DNA of 64,000 nt from Streptomyces sp. R302 (lineage in GTDB: Bacteria; Actinomycetota; Actinomycetes; Streptomycetales; Streptomycetaceae), in NCBI RefSeq assembly GCF_012927245.1, contig NZ_JABBGE010000007.1, forward strand, positions 372,001 to 436,000. The letters are read 5' to 3'. This document shows positions 15,494 through 24,239 of the stretch, one piece after another. The translations under genes and the position numbers were made by a program. How positions within the stretch are numbered: position 1 is the first letter of the stretch; each line of letters opens with the position of its first letter. The notes under the pieces are model-generated. The model saw only the letters and a program-made list of their open reading frames with translations, searched no databases and was not told where the DNA came from.

Positions 15494-15928
15494 TCAGCCT
15501 GCGGCCGGTGGGGTCGCGGCGAGCCGCGGCGGGGTGTGCAGGTGCTCGCCGACGCGCTTGACGAGCCGGGCCATCTCGTAGGCGATGAGGCCGATGTCGG
15601 CGCTGACGGAGCTGAGGACGGCCAGGCAGGAGCCGTCGCCTGCGGCGGCGACGAAGAGGAAGCCGTCGTCCATCTCGACCATGGTCTGGCGGACTCCGCC
15701 GGTGTGGAACTGGCGTCCGGCGCCCTTGGCGAGGCTGTGGAAGCCGGAGGCGATGGCGGCGAGGTGTTCCGCGTCCTCGCGGCTGAGCCCGCTGGAGGCG
15801 CCGACCGGGAGGCCGTCGCTGGAGAGCACCACGGTGTGCCGCACCTCGCGGACCCGGGTGACCAGGTCGTCGAGGAGCCAGTCGAGTTCGCCGGAGCGGT
15901 GGTAGGAGATCCTCTCGTGGTCGATCAT
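15494..15928 (-). CDS. cvnB: CvnB, roadblock/LC7 protein (conservon 1)
   Basis: A 144-residue roadblock/LC7 protein (ELDWLLDDLVTRVREVRHTVVLSSDGLPVG; SREDAEHLAAIASGFHSLAKG; GDGSCLAVLSSVSADIGLIAYEMARLVKRVGEHL). It shares clear identity with the extra roadblock protein at 13929-14333. By analogy to MglB it should regulate nucleotide exchange or hydrolysis on CvnD. Its ATG overlaps the cvnA stop (ATGA, 15925-15928). Confidence 0.95.
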   Translation of the reverse strand: MIDHERISYHRSGELDWLLDDLVTRVREVRHTVVLSSDGLPVGASSGLSREDAEHLAAIASGFHSLAKGAGRQFHTGGVRQTMVEMDDGFLFVAAAGDGSCLAVLSSVSADIGLIAYEMARLVKRVGEHLHTPPRLAATPPAAG

Positions 15929-18900
15929 GCGTCGTCTCCTTCGGGTCGGGTGGCCTGGGGCGGGTTGGGGCGGGCGCCGAAGTACGGGCCGAGGTCCGTA
16001 CGCGCGCGTGCGTCGCGGCGCGGGTCGCGCGGGTCGACCGGGGTGGTCTGCGGGGAGGGCTGCGGGGCCGTGGGCGGGGTCGGGGCCGTCCGCCCGGTGT
16101 CGCCGTACGGGCGCGTGCCTGGGCGCGTACCCGTGTCCGCACGGGTGTCCGTGCCGGGGTGCGCGGCGCTGTCGGTCCGGGCGATGACCGCCGGGGCGCC
16201 CGGGGCGGGGCCGCCGCCGCGCTGCCAGCCGTCGCGGTAGGCGGCCATCCGGTCGCGCACCCGCTCGGGCGTCCGCTCCGGCTCACCGGCGACGGCGGGC
16301 GCGGGCAGCGACTCGGGCGCGGGCGCCTCGCGGAGCTGCGGGACGAGGCTCGCCTGGCGGATCCGGCGGGGCAGTCCGCCGTCGTCGCCGTCCGTGTCGC
16401 CGGAGCCGGAGCCGGAGCCGGGGACCGGGTCCTTGTCCGTCGCCGCTCCCGACGCCGAGCGCGGCGGTGCGACGGTGTGGCTTCGGGGGCGCAGGGCGGT
16501 GACGCCGGCGGGTACGGAGGCCGGGGTGGCGGCCGGGGTGGTCGCGGGAGCGGGGCCGAGCGCGGGGACGGCCGTGGGACGCGGCAGGGCGCTCGGCGTC
16601 GTCCGGGGCGGGGCCGGGGTCCGTTCCGGGCCCGGGGGCGGCGGGGTGGCGGAGGTCCGTGGTGCCGTCCCGGCTGTGGCCGGGCCGTGCCCGGCACCTG
16701 CCGGGCCGTCCCCGACCGGGGTCCGCGCGCCGGCACCCGCTCCGGCGGTACGGGGGTCGGCCGGGGGGCGGGCGAAGCGGCGGGCCTCCGCGCGGTGGGC
16801 CTCCTCGCGTTCGCGGGCGGCGCGTTCGTCGTCCCGGGACGCGGTGTCCTGGGGCGAGCCGGGTCCGGATTCGGCACCGTGGCCCTCCTCCAGGGCGCCC
16901 TGGAGGAGGGCGGTGGGGAGGAGGACGACGGCGGTGGTGCCGCCGTACGGGGACGGCCTCAGGTGCACCTTGATCGCGTGCCGGGCGGAGAGCCTGCTGA
17001 CGACGAAGAGGCCGAGGCGGTCGCTGTCGAAGAGGTCGAGGGCCTCGGAGCGGTCGATGCGGGCGTTGGCCTCGGCGAGGCTCTCCTTGCCCATGCCGAG
17101 TCCCCGGTCCTCGATCTCCAGGGCGTAGCCGTTCCCGACGGGCTCGCCGCTGACCCGCACCTTGGTGTGGGGAGGGGAGAACTGGGCCGCGTTCTCGATG
17201 AGTTCGGCGAGGAGGTGGGTGAGGTCGGCTACGGCCGCGCCCGCGACGGCGGTCTCGGGGAGCCGGCGCACCTCCACGCGCGCGTAGTCCTCGATCTCGG
17301 AGACGGCGGCGCGGACGACGTTGGTGAGCGGCACCGGCATCCGCCAGGCACGGCCGGGCGCGGCGCCGGAGAGGATGATCAGGCTCTCGGCGTGGCGCCG
17401 CATCCGGGTCGTGAGGTGGTCGAGCCGGAAGAGGTCGCCGAGCTCGCCGGGGTCGTCGGCGCGGCGCTCCATGCTGTCCAGGAGGTTGAGCTGGCGGTGG
17501 ACGAGGACCTGGCTGCGGCGGGCGAGGTTGACGAAGACGCCGGAGATGCCGCTGGCCAGTTCGGCGCGTTCGACGGCGGCGGCGAGGGCGGCCCGGTGGA
17601 CGGTGGTGAGGGCTTCGCCGACCTGGCCGATCTCGTCCTGGGGCGCGGGTCCCGGCGGGGCCTCGGCCCGGACGTCGATCTCCTCTCCGGCGCGCAGCCG
17701 GCCCATGGCGGCGGGGAGTTTGCGACGGGCGATGCCGAGGGCGGTGTTGCGGAGGCTGACGAGCTCGACGACGAGCCCGCGGCCGATGCGGACCGAGATG
17801 ACGAGGGAGGCGGCGACGGCGGCCAGACCGAGGACGACGGCCGCGCCCGCCGGGCTGAGGATGCCGCCCGCGAAGGGGTCGGTGGATTCGGCGGTGGCGG
17901 CCCGCGCGTCGTTCTCGACGGCGGTGAGACCGGCGCGTACGGCGGTGAGGGCGGCGTCCCAGTCGGCGGAGGGCGCGGCCTGGGCGGCGGGCCGGCCGTC
18001 GGCGGCGCGGGCGACCCGGTCCTCGGCGCCGGTGAGGCGGGCGTGGTCGGGGCCGTCGGCCAGCCGGGACCAGGCGGTCCGGCCGGCCGGGGGCAGGTCG
18101 GCGGTGGCCGAGGCGAGGAGGGTCCGCCGGGTGTCGGCCGCGCCGGTGAAGGTGCGCTGGTGGGCGGCGGTCAGTCGGCCGGTGAGGTGGGCGGAGGCGA
18201 GGAGGGCGTCCTCGCGGGAGAGCATCTCGCCGGCGCGGGCGAGTTCGAGGAGCACGCGCGCGTGGGAGCCCTGCCCGGTGTCCTGGATGCCGGTGAGGGC
18301 GCCGCCGACGGCGAAGCCCGCGGAGACGGCGGCGGTGTACGCGTCGTAGACCCGGTCCCAGTCGCCGCGGCCTTCGGCGGCGCCGGCGCGGAGCCGGGCG
18401 AGGCCCTGGGCCTCGCCGACGAAGGCGTCGACGCGGTCGGCGACGTCGGCGGGCAGGTCGCCGGAGTCGCCGACGGTGTGATCGCCGTCGAGCCGCAGCC
18501 GGGCGACCGCCTCGTCGGTGCGGCGGATCCGGTCCTTGAGTTCGGCGGCCCGTCCGGCGCCGGGGGCGGCGAGCTGTCGTAGGGCGGCCCGGCGTTCGTC
18601 CTGGAGGGCGGCGACGGCGGCGGCCACGGGCTGCCGGATGTCGGCGTCGACGCGCTGGAGCTGGCTGAGCCGGGCCATGTCCTGCGCGGTGGTGACGGTG
18701 GCGAAGCCCCAGAGGGCGAGGAGCGAGACGACCGGGACCATGAGCAGCGAGACGATCTTCGCGCGCACGGTCCGGGGCCTCAGCCCTCTGCGGCGGGTCC
18801 CCGTGCCGGGGGCGGCGGGGGGATGCCCGGCAACGGGGGCGGGCTGGGGAACGGCGGTGCCGTCGTCCGCCTCCCGGGCCGGAGCGGCGGAGTCCGACGC

Positions 18901-19044
18901 GGAGCCCGCCGGAGTCGCGTCTCCCGTCGCGGGGGTGCGTGGTTCCGGTTCGTCGGCGGGCGGCCCGGCGTGCGCGCGCCGCCCGCGTGCGGTCGCCGGC
19001 GGCGCGGGCGCCACGGCGTCCTGGTTCTTGCGGGGAGTACGCAT
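15925..19044 (-). CDS. cvnA: CvnA, nitrate/nitrite-sensing-domain sensor kinase-like protein (conservon 1)
   Basis: A 1039-residue membrane sensor. The acidic/Pro-rich cytoplasmic start is followed by a first TM (IVSLLMVPVVSLLALWGFATV), an extracellular NIT-like helical domain with ARLSQLQRVDADIRQPVAAAVAALQDERR, a second TM (AAVVLGLAAVAASLVISV), a HAMP-like region, the helix LFRLDHLTTRMRRHAESLIILSG typical of conservon kinases, and an ATPase domain with N box HLLAELIENAAQFSPPHT and G box EIEDRGLGMG. The last 300 residues are Pro/Ala/Arg-rich and disordered. There is no partner response regulator; signal output goes through CvnB-D. Probably co-transcribed with the MHYT gene upstream. Confidence 0.94.
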   Translation of the reverse strand: MRTPRKNQDAVAPAPPATARGRRAHAGPPADEPEPRTPATGDATPAGSASDSAAPAREADDGTAVPQPAPVAGHPPAAPGTGTRRRGLRPRTVRAKIVSLLMVPVVSLLALWGFATVTTAQDMARLSQLQRVDADIRQPVAAAVAALQDERRAALRQLAAPGAGRAAELKDRIRRTDEAVARLRLDGDHTVGDSGDLPADVADRVDAFVGEAQGLARLRAGAAEGRGDWDRVYDAYTAAVSAGFAVGGALTGIQDTGQGSHARVLLELARAGEMLSREDALLASAHLTGRLTAAHQRTFTGAADTRRTLLASATADLPPAGRTAWSRLADGPDHARLTGAEDRVARAADGRPAAQAAPSADWDAALTAVRAGLTAVENDARAATAESTDPFAGGILSPAGAAVVLGLAAVAASLVISVRIGRGLVVELVSLRNTALGIARRKLPAAMGRLRAGEEIDVRAEAPPGPAPQDEIGQVGEALTTVHRAALAAAVERAELASGISGVFVNLARRSQVLVHRQLNLLDSMERRADDPGELGDLFRLDHLTTRMRRHAESLIILSGAAPGRAWRMPVPLTNVVRAAVSEIEDYARVEVRRLPETAVAGAAVADLTHLLAELIENAAQFSPPHTKVRVSGEPVGNGYALEIEDRGLGMGKESLAEANARIDRSEALDLFDSDRLGLFVVSRLSARHAIKVHLRPSPYGGTTAVVLLPTALLQGALEEGHGAESGPGSPQDTASRDDERAAREREEAHRAEARRFARPPADPRTAGAGAGARTPVGDGPAGAGHGPATAGTAPRTSATPPPPGPERTPAPPRTTPSALPRPTAVPALGPAPATTPAATPASVPAGVTALRPRSHTVAPPRSASGAATDKDPVPGSGSGSGDTDGDDGGLPRRIRQASLVPQLREAPAPESLPAPAVAGEPERTPERVRDRMAAYRDGWQRGGGPAPGAPAVIARTDSAAHPGTDTRADTGTRPGTRPYGDTGRTAPTPPTAPQPSPQTTPVDPRDPRRDARARTDLGPYFGARPNPPQATRPEGDDA

Positions 19045-19124
19045 GGGCTCCTCGTTCCGGCAGTTCTACGGCTGGGGGCGTGGGTGCGGAGGCGGCGGGT
19101 GCACGCGTGCGTGCAGGGGGCTTG

Positions 19125-19961
19125 TCAGGGCGCGGGCGATCGCAGCGGGTCGCGCCCGGCGCGGAAGCCTGAAGGGGCCACGTCGGTCGCTCGCTCGTCC
19201 GGTTCGGTGAGGCGTTCGGCGGAGGCGTACGCGGCGCGTTCCCTGGCGGTCGGGGAGAGGGCGACGAACGCGGAGGTGATGAAGAGGTACGAGCCGAGGC
19301 CGACGGCGAGCGGGAAGATGAACTGCATGACGGTGGCGCCGGGGAGGTCCGCGGAGGAGGGGACGACCTCGACGCTCACCGCGAACATGCCCGTGTAGTG
19401 CATGCTGCTGACGGCCGCTCCCATGACGAGCGAGGCGAGCGCGACCGCGATCGGGGCGTGGATGTTGAGGGCCGCCCAGAGCGCCGCGGTGGCGGCGACG
19501 ACCGCGATGGCGACCGAGAGGGCGACGAGCGCGGGGTCGTAGTGGACGGTGCCGTGGAGGCGGAGGGCGGCCATGCCCATGTAGTGCATGCTGGCCACGC
19601 CGATCCCGGTGGTCAGTCCGCCGATCAGAAGCGATCGGACCCGGTCGCGTCCATAGCCGACGGCGAACACGCCGACCCCCACCACGCCCATCGCGATGAC
19701 GAGGCTGAGGATGGTGAGCGGTACGTCGTAGCGGATGTCGGTGCCGGTGACGCCGAAGCCGAGCATGGCCACGAAGTGCATGGTCCAGATGCCGGTGCCG
19801 ATCGCGGAGGCGGCGGTGAGCAGCCAGTTCCGTCGCGAACGGCCGGTCGCGTCGAGCGCGCGTACGGTGCAGCGCAGCCCGAGGGCGGCGCCGATGCAGG
19901 CCATCGCGTACGACAGCACGGGTGTCAGCCAGCCGAAGGTGGCGTGGTCCAGGTGTCCCAT
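19125..19961 (-). CDS. MHYT-domain integral membrane sensor
   Basis: A 278-residue protein with about seven membrane helices. Three MHYT-type repeats are visible: GTGIWTMHFVAMLGF, GIGVASMHYMGMAALRL and GAAVSSMHYTGMFAV; their Met/His residues are thought to bind copper and sense O2, CO or NO. No GGDEF/EAL or kinase domain is fused, so the signal must pass to another protein. It ends 80 bp upstream of cvnA on the same strand, which suggests that it is part of the first conservon operon (inference). Confidence 0.92.
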   Translation of the reverse strand: MGHLDHATFGWLTPVLSYAMACIGAALGLRCTVRALDATGRSRRNWLLTAASAIGTGIWTMHFVAMLGFGVTGTDIRYDVPLTILSLVIAMGVVGVGVFAVGYGRDRVRSLLIGGLTTGIGVASMHYMGMAALRLHGTVHYDPALVALSVAIAVVAATAALWAALNIHAPIAVALASLVMGAAVSSMHYTGMFAVSVEVVPSSADLPGATVMQFIFPLAVGLGSYLFITSAFVALSPTARERAAYASAERLTEPDERATDVAPSGFRAGRDPLRSPAP

Positions 19962-20112
19962 GACTCGGGGACGCTAGTGCGCACCAGGGGGCGCATCGGG
20001 GGCGCATTTCGAAAGCTGTTGGAATATGACGGAGAGAAGTTCCGGATCGATCGGACATCGTTCGAACGTGCCCACAGAACGTTCACACTCACGGGTGGGC
20101 GATCATGAGTGC

Positions 20113-20721
20113 ATGAGCGATGACCCCACAGATGTCCGAGCATTCTTCGCCATCCGCGCGGCCGACTGGGACCGCCGCTTCCCCGACGACGGCCCCGCCT
20201 ACGCCGCCGCCGTGGCCGACCTGGGGCTGCGTCCCGGGGACGCCGTGCTCGACGCGGGGTGCGGCACCGGCCGCGCGCTGCCCCCGCTCCGCACCGCCGT
20301 CGGCCCTGCGGGCACCGTGCTCGGCGCCGACCTCACCCCGGAGATGCTGGCCGAGGCGGTACGCAGCGGCCGACGCGGCCCGCAGGGCGCTTCCGCGCTG
20401 CTCCTCGCCGACGTCGGCCGGCTGCCGCTGCGGGACGGCGCGCTCGACGCGGTCTTCGGCGCGGGGCTCGTCTCCCACCTCGCCGATCCCGTCGCCGACC
20501 TGCGCGAACTCGCCCGCGTGGTACGGCCCGGAGGGCGGCTCGCGCTCTTCCACCCCATCGGCCGTGCCGCCCTCGCGGCCCGCCACGGCCGGCAGATCAC
20601 CCCGGACGACCTGCGGGCCGAACCCCGACTGCGCACCGTGCTCGCCGAGGCCGGCTGGCGGCTCGACTCGTACGTGGACGAGGACACCCGCTACCTCGCC
20701 CTGGCGGTACGGGCGGGTTGA
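20113..20721 (+). CDS. Class I SAM-dependent methyltransferase
   Basis: A 202-residue methyltransferase with motif I VLDAGCGTGRALPPL, acidic residue after strand 2 in LGADLTPEMLAEAV, the LLLADVGRLPLRDGALDAVFGAGLVSHLADP region, and the post-motif LARVVRPGGRLALFHP of the Methyltransf_11 family. Substrate unknown. Start ATG 20113 (MSDDPTDVRAFF); upstream sequence holds two small palindromes, CGTTCGAACG (20059-20068) and GAACGTTC (20077-20084), which may be regulatory. A tandem repeat begins right after the stop. Confidence 0.88.
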   Translation: MSDDPTDVRAFFAIRAADWDRRFPDDGPAYAAAVADLGLRPGDAVLDAGCGTGRALPPLRTAVGPAGTVLGADLTPEMLAEAVRSGRRGPQGASALLLADVGRLPLRDGALDAVFGAGLVSHLADPVADLRELARVVRPGGRLALFHPIGRAALAARHGRQITPDDLRAEPRLRTVLAEAGWRLDSYVDEDTRYLALAVRAG

Positions 20722-20731
20722 CACCTGGATC

Positions 20732-20852
20732 GTGAAGGGCGGATCGCGGATCCGAACTCCGGGATCTTGGATCCCCGATCCAGACGACCGTATCCAGGAT
20801 CCTGGATACCGGATCCTGGATACCGGATCCAGACGACCGGATCCTGGATGCC
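20732..20852. repeat. GGATCC-rich 14-bp tandem repeat with a 20-bp palindrome
   Basis: A non-coding island with six GGATCC hexamers. Four adjacent 14-bp units lie at 20797-20852 (two identical GGATCCTGGATACC, then GGATCCAGACGACC and GGATCCTGGATGCC), with a further GATCCAGACGACC at 20777-20789. GTATCCAGGATCCTGGATAC (20790-20809) is a perfect 20-bp palindrome. It sits between the methyltransferase stop and a small unknown gene. It could be an iteron-like protein-binding site, a structured 3' end, or a minisatellite. Confidence 0.8.
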
Positions 20853-20955
20853 TGCCGACGAGCCTGATGGGCCCTCAACGCCCCCTTCTGTCGCGGCACT
20901 TCACTGTCTACCGTGGTCGTGCCGGGCAGCCGTGCCCGGGGAAAGGCGGCCGGCC

Positions 20956-21270
20956 GTGGCACGGATAGCGGAACGCATGCGCAAGCTCCTCCCCTCCGCC
21001 CGACGCGCGTCCGGGAGCGGGGCCGCCCCTCCCCCGGCTCGCTCCGGGCGCCAGGGCCGCAACCTCTTCGAGGCGGCGGCGGTCTATGTGGCCGCCTGCG
21101 CCGAGGACGACCAGGAGCGGATGGACGAGGCCGCGACCTGGGTCTCACCGGGGCAGCTCAGCTTCGGCGTCAACGAGCTGGCCTGCCGCGCCCTGCTCAC
21201 CCTCGCCCGGGAACGCGACCAGACCCCCGAGACCGTGGCCCGCGCGCTGCTCGGGATCAAGGGGCGCTGA
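20956..21270 (+). CDS. Small conserved hypothetical protein
   Basis: A protein of 104 residues from GTG 20956 (AAAGG ~10 bp upstream). The N-terminal 35 residues are basic (MARIAERMRKLLPSARR) and the rest is a compact helical domain, RNLFEAAAVYVAACAEDDQERMDEAATWVSPGQLSFGVNELACRALLTLARE, ending TPETVARALLGIKG. It resembles small actinobacterial proteins of unknown role; the helical part is plausible as a partner-binding module. The following gene starts 89 bp later on the same strand. Confidence 0.68.
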   Translation: MARIAERMRKLLPSARRASGSGAAPPPARSGRQGRNLFEAAAVYVAACAEDDQERMDEAATWVSPGQLSFGVNELACRALLTLARERDQTPETVARALLGIKGR

Positions 21271-21359
21271 GTCTCACACTCCACAGGCCCTCGACGCATG
21301 GATTACTCGGTAGTAGGGTGCGCCGACGATCCGATGGCGAGCGAGTGAGGGAGCGTGTG

Positions 21360-22190
21360 GTGGCGGCTACGGAACCGGCGGCGGGCGACGACGCGCTGTA
21401 CGTGCTGACCGCGTGTCTGCTGACGCCCGCGCGCTTCCCGAGCGTGCTCGGCGACGACTATCCGGCGGCCTGCGCGGCCCTCGGCCTCGAACCGTACGAG
21501 CAGGGGTACGGGCTGATCTTCGGCCAGGACGGGCTCGGCGCGCGCTGGACGGTCGTCATCGACGACGTCTCGCTGGTCGCGGTGGCCATCGCCTCCTGGG
21601 ACTGCGGCATGGCCTACGACCTGTCCCCCGACGAGGAGTCGGTCGTCGCCGGGCTGCCCGGCTGGCCGCTGCCCGTCGCCACCCAGGCCCCCGGCGTCCC
21701 TGACCCGCACGACCCCGAGCCGGAGGAGGGCGACCCCGCCCCGCTGGCCCCGCCCGCCGAGGACGCGTGGACCCCCGCCCACCGGCGGCTCGGCGCCGAC
21801 GAGGTGGCGCTGCACTGGAACGCGTGGCGGGAGCAGATCGGGCCCCGGCCGACCGCGGAGCGGTCGGCCACCGCCGACGCGGCCCCGGGGGCCGCGCCTT
21901 CCGACGGCGCGGCGCCCGACGCGTACGCCGGTGTGCGCCGGGCCATGGACGAGCTGCACGGCTATCTGGAGGCGCCGCCGCCGGTGGGCCGGGTGCGGTC
22001 CGACGCGAGCGGCGAGGGCGTGCGGACGCTCCGCGCCGACGGCCCCGGCTGGTCGCTGGTGGCCCGCACCGACGACATGGCCTTCTTCCTCCTCGACGAG
22101 CTTCCCCGCGAGGTCCTCCCGGTGGCCCCGGGCCCCCGGCTGCCCGCGCTGCTCGAAGGGCTCGACGCCATCGCCGTACGCCCTTCCTGA
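21360..22190 (+). CDS. Conserved hypothetical protein
   Basis: A 276-residue acidic protein from GTG 21360, preceded by AGGGAG at a good distance; in-frame GTGs at 21357 and 21345 are alternatives. The N-terminal half (DDALYVLTACLLTPARFPSVLGDDYPAACAALGLEPYEQGYGLIFGQDGLGARWTVVIDD) looks like an alpha/beta domain, followed by an acidic Pro-rich linker and a C-terminal domain (VRRAMDELHGYLEAPPP, LRADGPGWSLVARTDDMAFFLLDE). I do not recognise the family; no signal peptide or membrane segment is present. Confidence 0.72.
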   Translation: MAATEPAAGDDALYVLTACLLTPARFPSVLGDDYPAACAALGLEPYEQGYGLIFGQDGLGARWTVVIDDVSLVAVAIASWDCGMAYDLSPDEESVVAGLPGWPLPVATQAPGVPDPHDPEPEEGDPAPLAPPAEDAWTPAHRRLGADEVALHWNAWREQIGPRPTAERSATADAAPGAAPSDGAAPDAYAGVRRAMDELHGYLEAPPPVGRVRSDASGEGVRTLRADGPGWSLVARTDDMAFFLLDELPREVLPVAPGPRLPALLEGLDAIAVRPS

Positions 22191-22226
22191 GTCACCCGCC
22201 CCCGCCCCACCTCGAAGGGGAGGGCG

Positions 22227-22772
22227 TCAGACGCGCTCCAGCGGGCGGTGCGGCTCGGCCGGGAGTCCGACGCGGATCGGGTCGCCGGGGCGCACCTCGC
22301 CGCCGGTCAGGACGATGCCCATGATCCCGGCCTTGCGGACGAGCGCGCCGTCGGCGTCGCGGCCCACGACCTGCTTGAGGAGTCCGTGGCGGAAGCCGTC
22401 GATCTGGGCGCAGGGGTTGCGCAGTCCGGTGATCTCGACGACGGCCTCCGCGCCGAGGTGGAGTCGGGTGCCGGTGGGCAGGGCGAGCAGGTCGACGCCG
22501 CGGGTGGTGACGTTCTCGCCGAGGTCGCCGGGGGCCACCGCGAAGCCGGCCTCGGCGACCTCGTCGAAGAGTTCGGCGTGGATGAGGTGGACCTGGCGGA
22601 GGTTCGGCTGGGTCGGGTCCTGGGCGACGCGCGAGCGGTGCTTGACCGTGACGCCGGCGTGGACGTCCCCGTCGACGCCGAGCCCGGCGAGGAGCGTGAT
22701 GCTCTCCCGGTTGGGCTTGGTGAAGGAGTAGGTGCCGTTGCTGCTGACCGTGGTGACGGTGCCGTCGTCCAT
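22227..22772 (-). CDS. MOSC-domain protein
   Basis: A 181-residue single MOSC domain (VDGDVHAGVTVKHRSRV, QVHLIHAELFDEV, PGDLGENVTTRGVDL, EITGLRNPCAQIDGF, RKAGIMGIVLTGGEVRPGD). The Cys in RNPCAQID is the conserved sulphur-carrying position of the molybdenum-cofactor sulphurase C-terminal family. Single-domain MOSC proteins are thought to deliver sulphur or act on molybdenum or N-hydroxylated compounds; the substrate is unknown. Next gene upstream is the desaturase on the same strand but 46 bp beyond its 3' end. Confidence 0.93.
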   Translation of the reverse strand: MDDGTVTTVSSNGTYSFTKPNRESITLLAGLGVDGDVHAGVTVKHRSRVAQDPTQPNLRQVHLIHAELFDEVAEAGFAVAPGDLGENVTTRGVDLLALPTGTRLHLGAEAVVEITGLRNPCAQIDGFRHGLLKQVVGRDADGALVRKAGIMGIVLTGGEVRPGDPIRVGLPAEPHRPLERV

Positions 22773-22818
22773 GTGCGACCCCCCTGGTGCGCGCTGCTGA
22801 CCGGATTCGCGTTCGACC

Positions 22819-23913
22819 CTACTCCGGCCGGCCCGCGTGCTCCTCGCGGAGGGTGGCGCCGACGTCGTGGAGGTGGCCGAGGGCCTGCCGGTAGGAGTCG
22901 ACGAAGCCGGTCTCGGTGTACGGGATGCCCAGGGCCCGGCAGTGGGCGCGGACGGCGGGCTGGACGAGGCGCAGGTGGGGGCGGGGCATCGACGGGAAGA
23001 GGTGGTGCTCGACCTGGTAGTTGAGGCCGCCGAGGAACCAGTCGGTGAGGGCGCCGCCCCGGATGTTGCGGGAGGTGAGGACCTGGCGGCGCAGGTGGCC
23101 CCAGCTGTCGCCGTCCTCGTGCTCGTCGGGCCGCTCCATGCCCTTGTGGTTGGGGGCGAAGGCGAGGCCGAGGTGGACGCCGAAGAGCATCTGGTGGACG
23201 AGCGCGAAGACCAGCGCCTGGGCGGGCGTGAGGGCGGTGAGGAGCAGCGCCGCGTATCCGGCGAAGTGGAGGACGAGCAGGGCGGCTTCGGTGAGGCGTG
23301 CGCGGCGGGTGCGGTACGGGCCCTCCTTCGCGAGCAGGGCCTGCACGCCGTACAGCTTGAGCGCGAGGCCCTCCAGGGTGGTCAGCGGGAAGAACAGCAG
23401 GGCCTGGTGGCGGGTGAGGAAGCCGCGCAGGCCGGTCCGGCCGGCGGTCTGGTGCTCGGCGAAGACGAGGACGTCGGCGGCGACGTCGGGATCCTTGTCG
23501 AGGTGGTTGGGGTGGGCGTGGTGGCGGTTGTGCTTGTCGTTCCACCATTCGCGGCTCATGCCGAGGAGGAGGTTGGCGTGGACGAGCTGGATGACGCGGC
23601 CGGCCCGGCGGTCGGCGGTGATCTGGGCGTGGCCGGCGTCGTGGGCGAGGAAGGCGGCGCGGGCGGAGAGCAGTGCGAGGGGCACGGCGAGCAGGACGGA
23701 CCACCAGGCGGGGCCGGTGAGGAGGAGGGTTCCGGCGACGGCGGCGAAGCCGAGGAGGGTGACGGCGATGTCCCGGGCGTACCAGCCGGGCCTGTGGTCG
23801 AGGAGTTTCTGGCTCCGTACCAGGCGCAGGAGCGGGGAGAACTCGCTGCCGGCGGCCCGGTTCCGTGCGGCGGGCGGCGCCGGGGCGGGTGCGAGGGCGG
23901 TGGCCTGGGACAT
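22819..23913 (-). CDS. Membrane fatty-acid desaturase
   Basis: A 364-residue di-iron desaturase with the three histidine boxes: HDAGHAQ, HNRHHAHPN and QVEHHLFPSMPR. Two hydrophobic pairs precede and follow the central boxes (VTLLGFAAVAGTLLLTG, WWSVLLAVPLALLSARAAFLA, ALLLVLHFAGYAALLLTAL, ALVFALVHQMLFGVHLG). These enzymes introduce double bonds in acyl chains at the membrane using ferredoxin or a fused cytochrome b5; no cytochrome domain is present. The start ATG 23913 yields MSQATAL; the gene faces away from the SNF2 gene. Confidence 0.94.
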   Translation of the reverse strand: MSQATALAPAPAPPAARNRAAGSEFSPLLRLVRSQKLLDHRPGWYARDIAVTLLGFAAVAGTLLLTGPAWWSVLLAVPLALLSARAAFLAHDAGHAQITADRRAGRVIQLVHANLLLGMSREWWNDKHNRHHAHPNHLDKDPDVAADVLVFAEHQTAGRTGLRGFLTRHQALLFFPLTTLEGLALKLYGVQALLAKEGPYRTRRARLTEAALLVLHFAGYAALLLTALTPAQALVFALVHQMLFGVHLGLAFAPNHKGMERPDEHEDGDSWGHLRRQVLTSRNIRGGALTDWFLGGLNYQVEHHLFPSMPRPHLRLVQPAVRAHCRALGIPYTETGFVDSYRQALGHLHDVGATLREEHAGRPE

Positions 23914-24239
23914 GGGAGGGCTCCGGCTTCTGTGAGGTGGGCTGCCGCCGTCCGCGCCGAGGGCCGTCCGCGCCGGGGCCGGTGACAGGTCTTCACCGTA
24001 GGAATCGGTGACGGGGCGGAGCCATGGCGTCACCACCCGGCCGTGGGCGGGGGCGGACCGGGGGCGGGGGGTGGGGTGTTCCCCACCCCCGCCCCCAGAG
24101 CGCCGGATCCCACCCGCCGAGGCACGGGTTCCCGCTCCGGCCAAGGCGGTGCGCATGTGTCGGGTGTCACGCACGGATGTGCGCGGTCGGGGGCAAGGGT
24201 GGGGTAGGGTCGGCCGCTCCGTCTCGCAGGTAGTCATAT
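23914..24239. other. 326-bp divergent intergenic region
   Basis: No gene is supported here. It separates the divergent desaturase and SNF2 genes and must hold both promoters, though no clear -35/-10 pair was found. Its main element is the hairpin at 24060-24096. Confidence 0.5.
24060..24096. repeat. GC-rich hairpin in the divergent region
   Basis: GGGGGCGGGGGGTGGGG (24060-24076) and CCCCACCCCCGCCCCC (24081-24096) pair with one bulged base and a 4-base loop (TGTT). Because the neighbouring genes diverge, it is not placed as a terminator for either; it may shape the DNA or act as a G-rich regulatory structure. Confidence 0.6.

Noticed and set aside
15925..19044. Very long open frames on the plus strand opposite cvnA
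   Set aside because: They are a by-product of high GC third-position bias; their translations are Gly/Arg/Ala low complexity without motifs, whereas the minus strand encodes a clear sensor protein.
20797..20852. CRISPR-like array
   Set aside because: The 14-bp units are directly adjacent with no spacers and no cas genes nearby.
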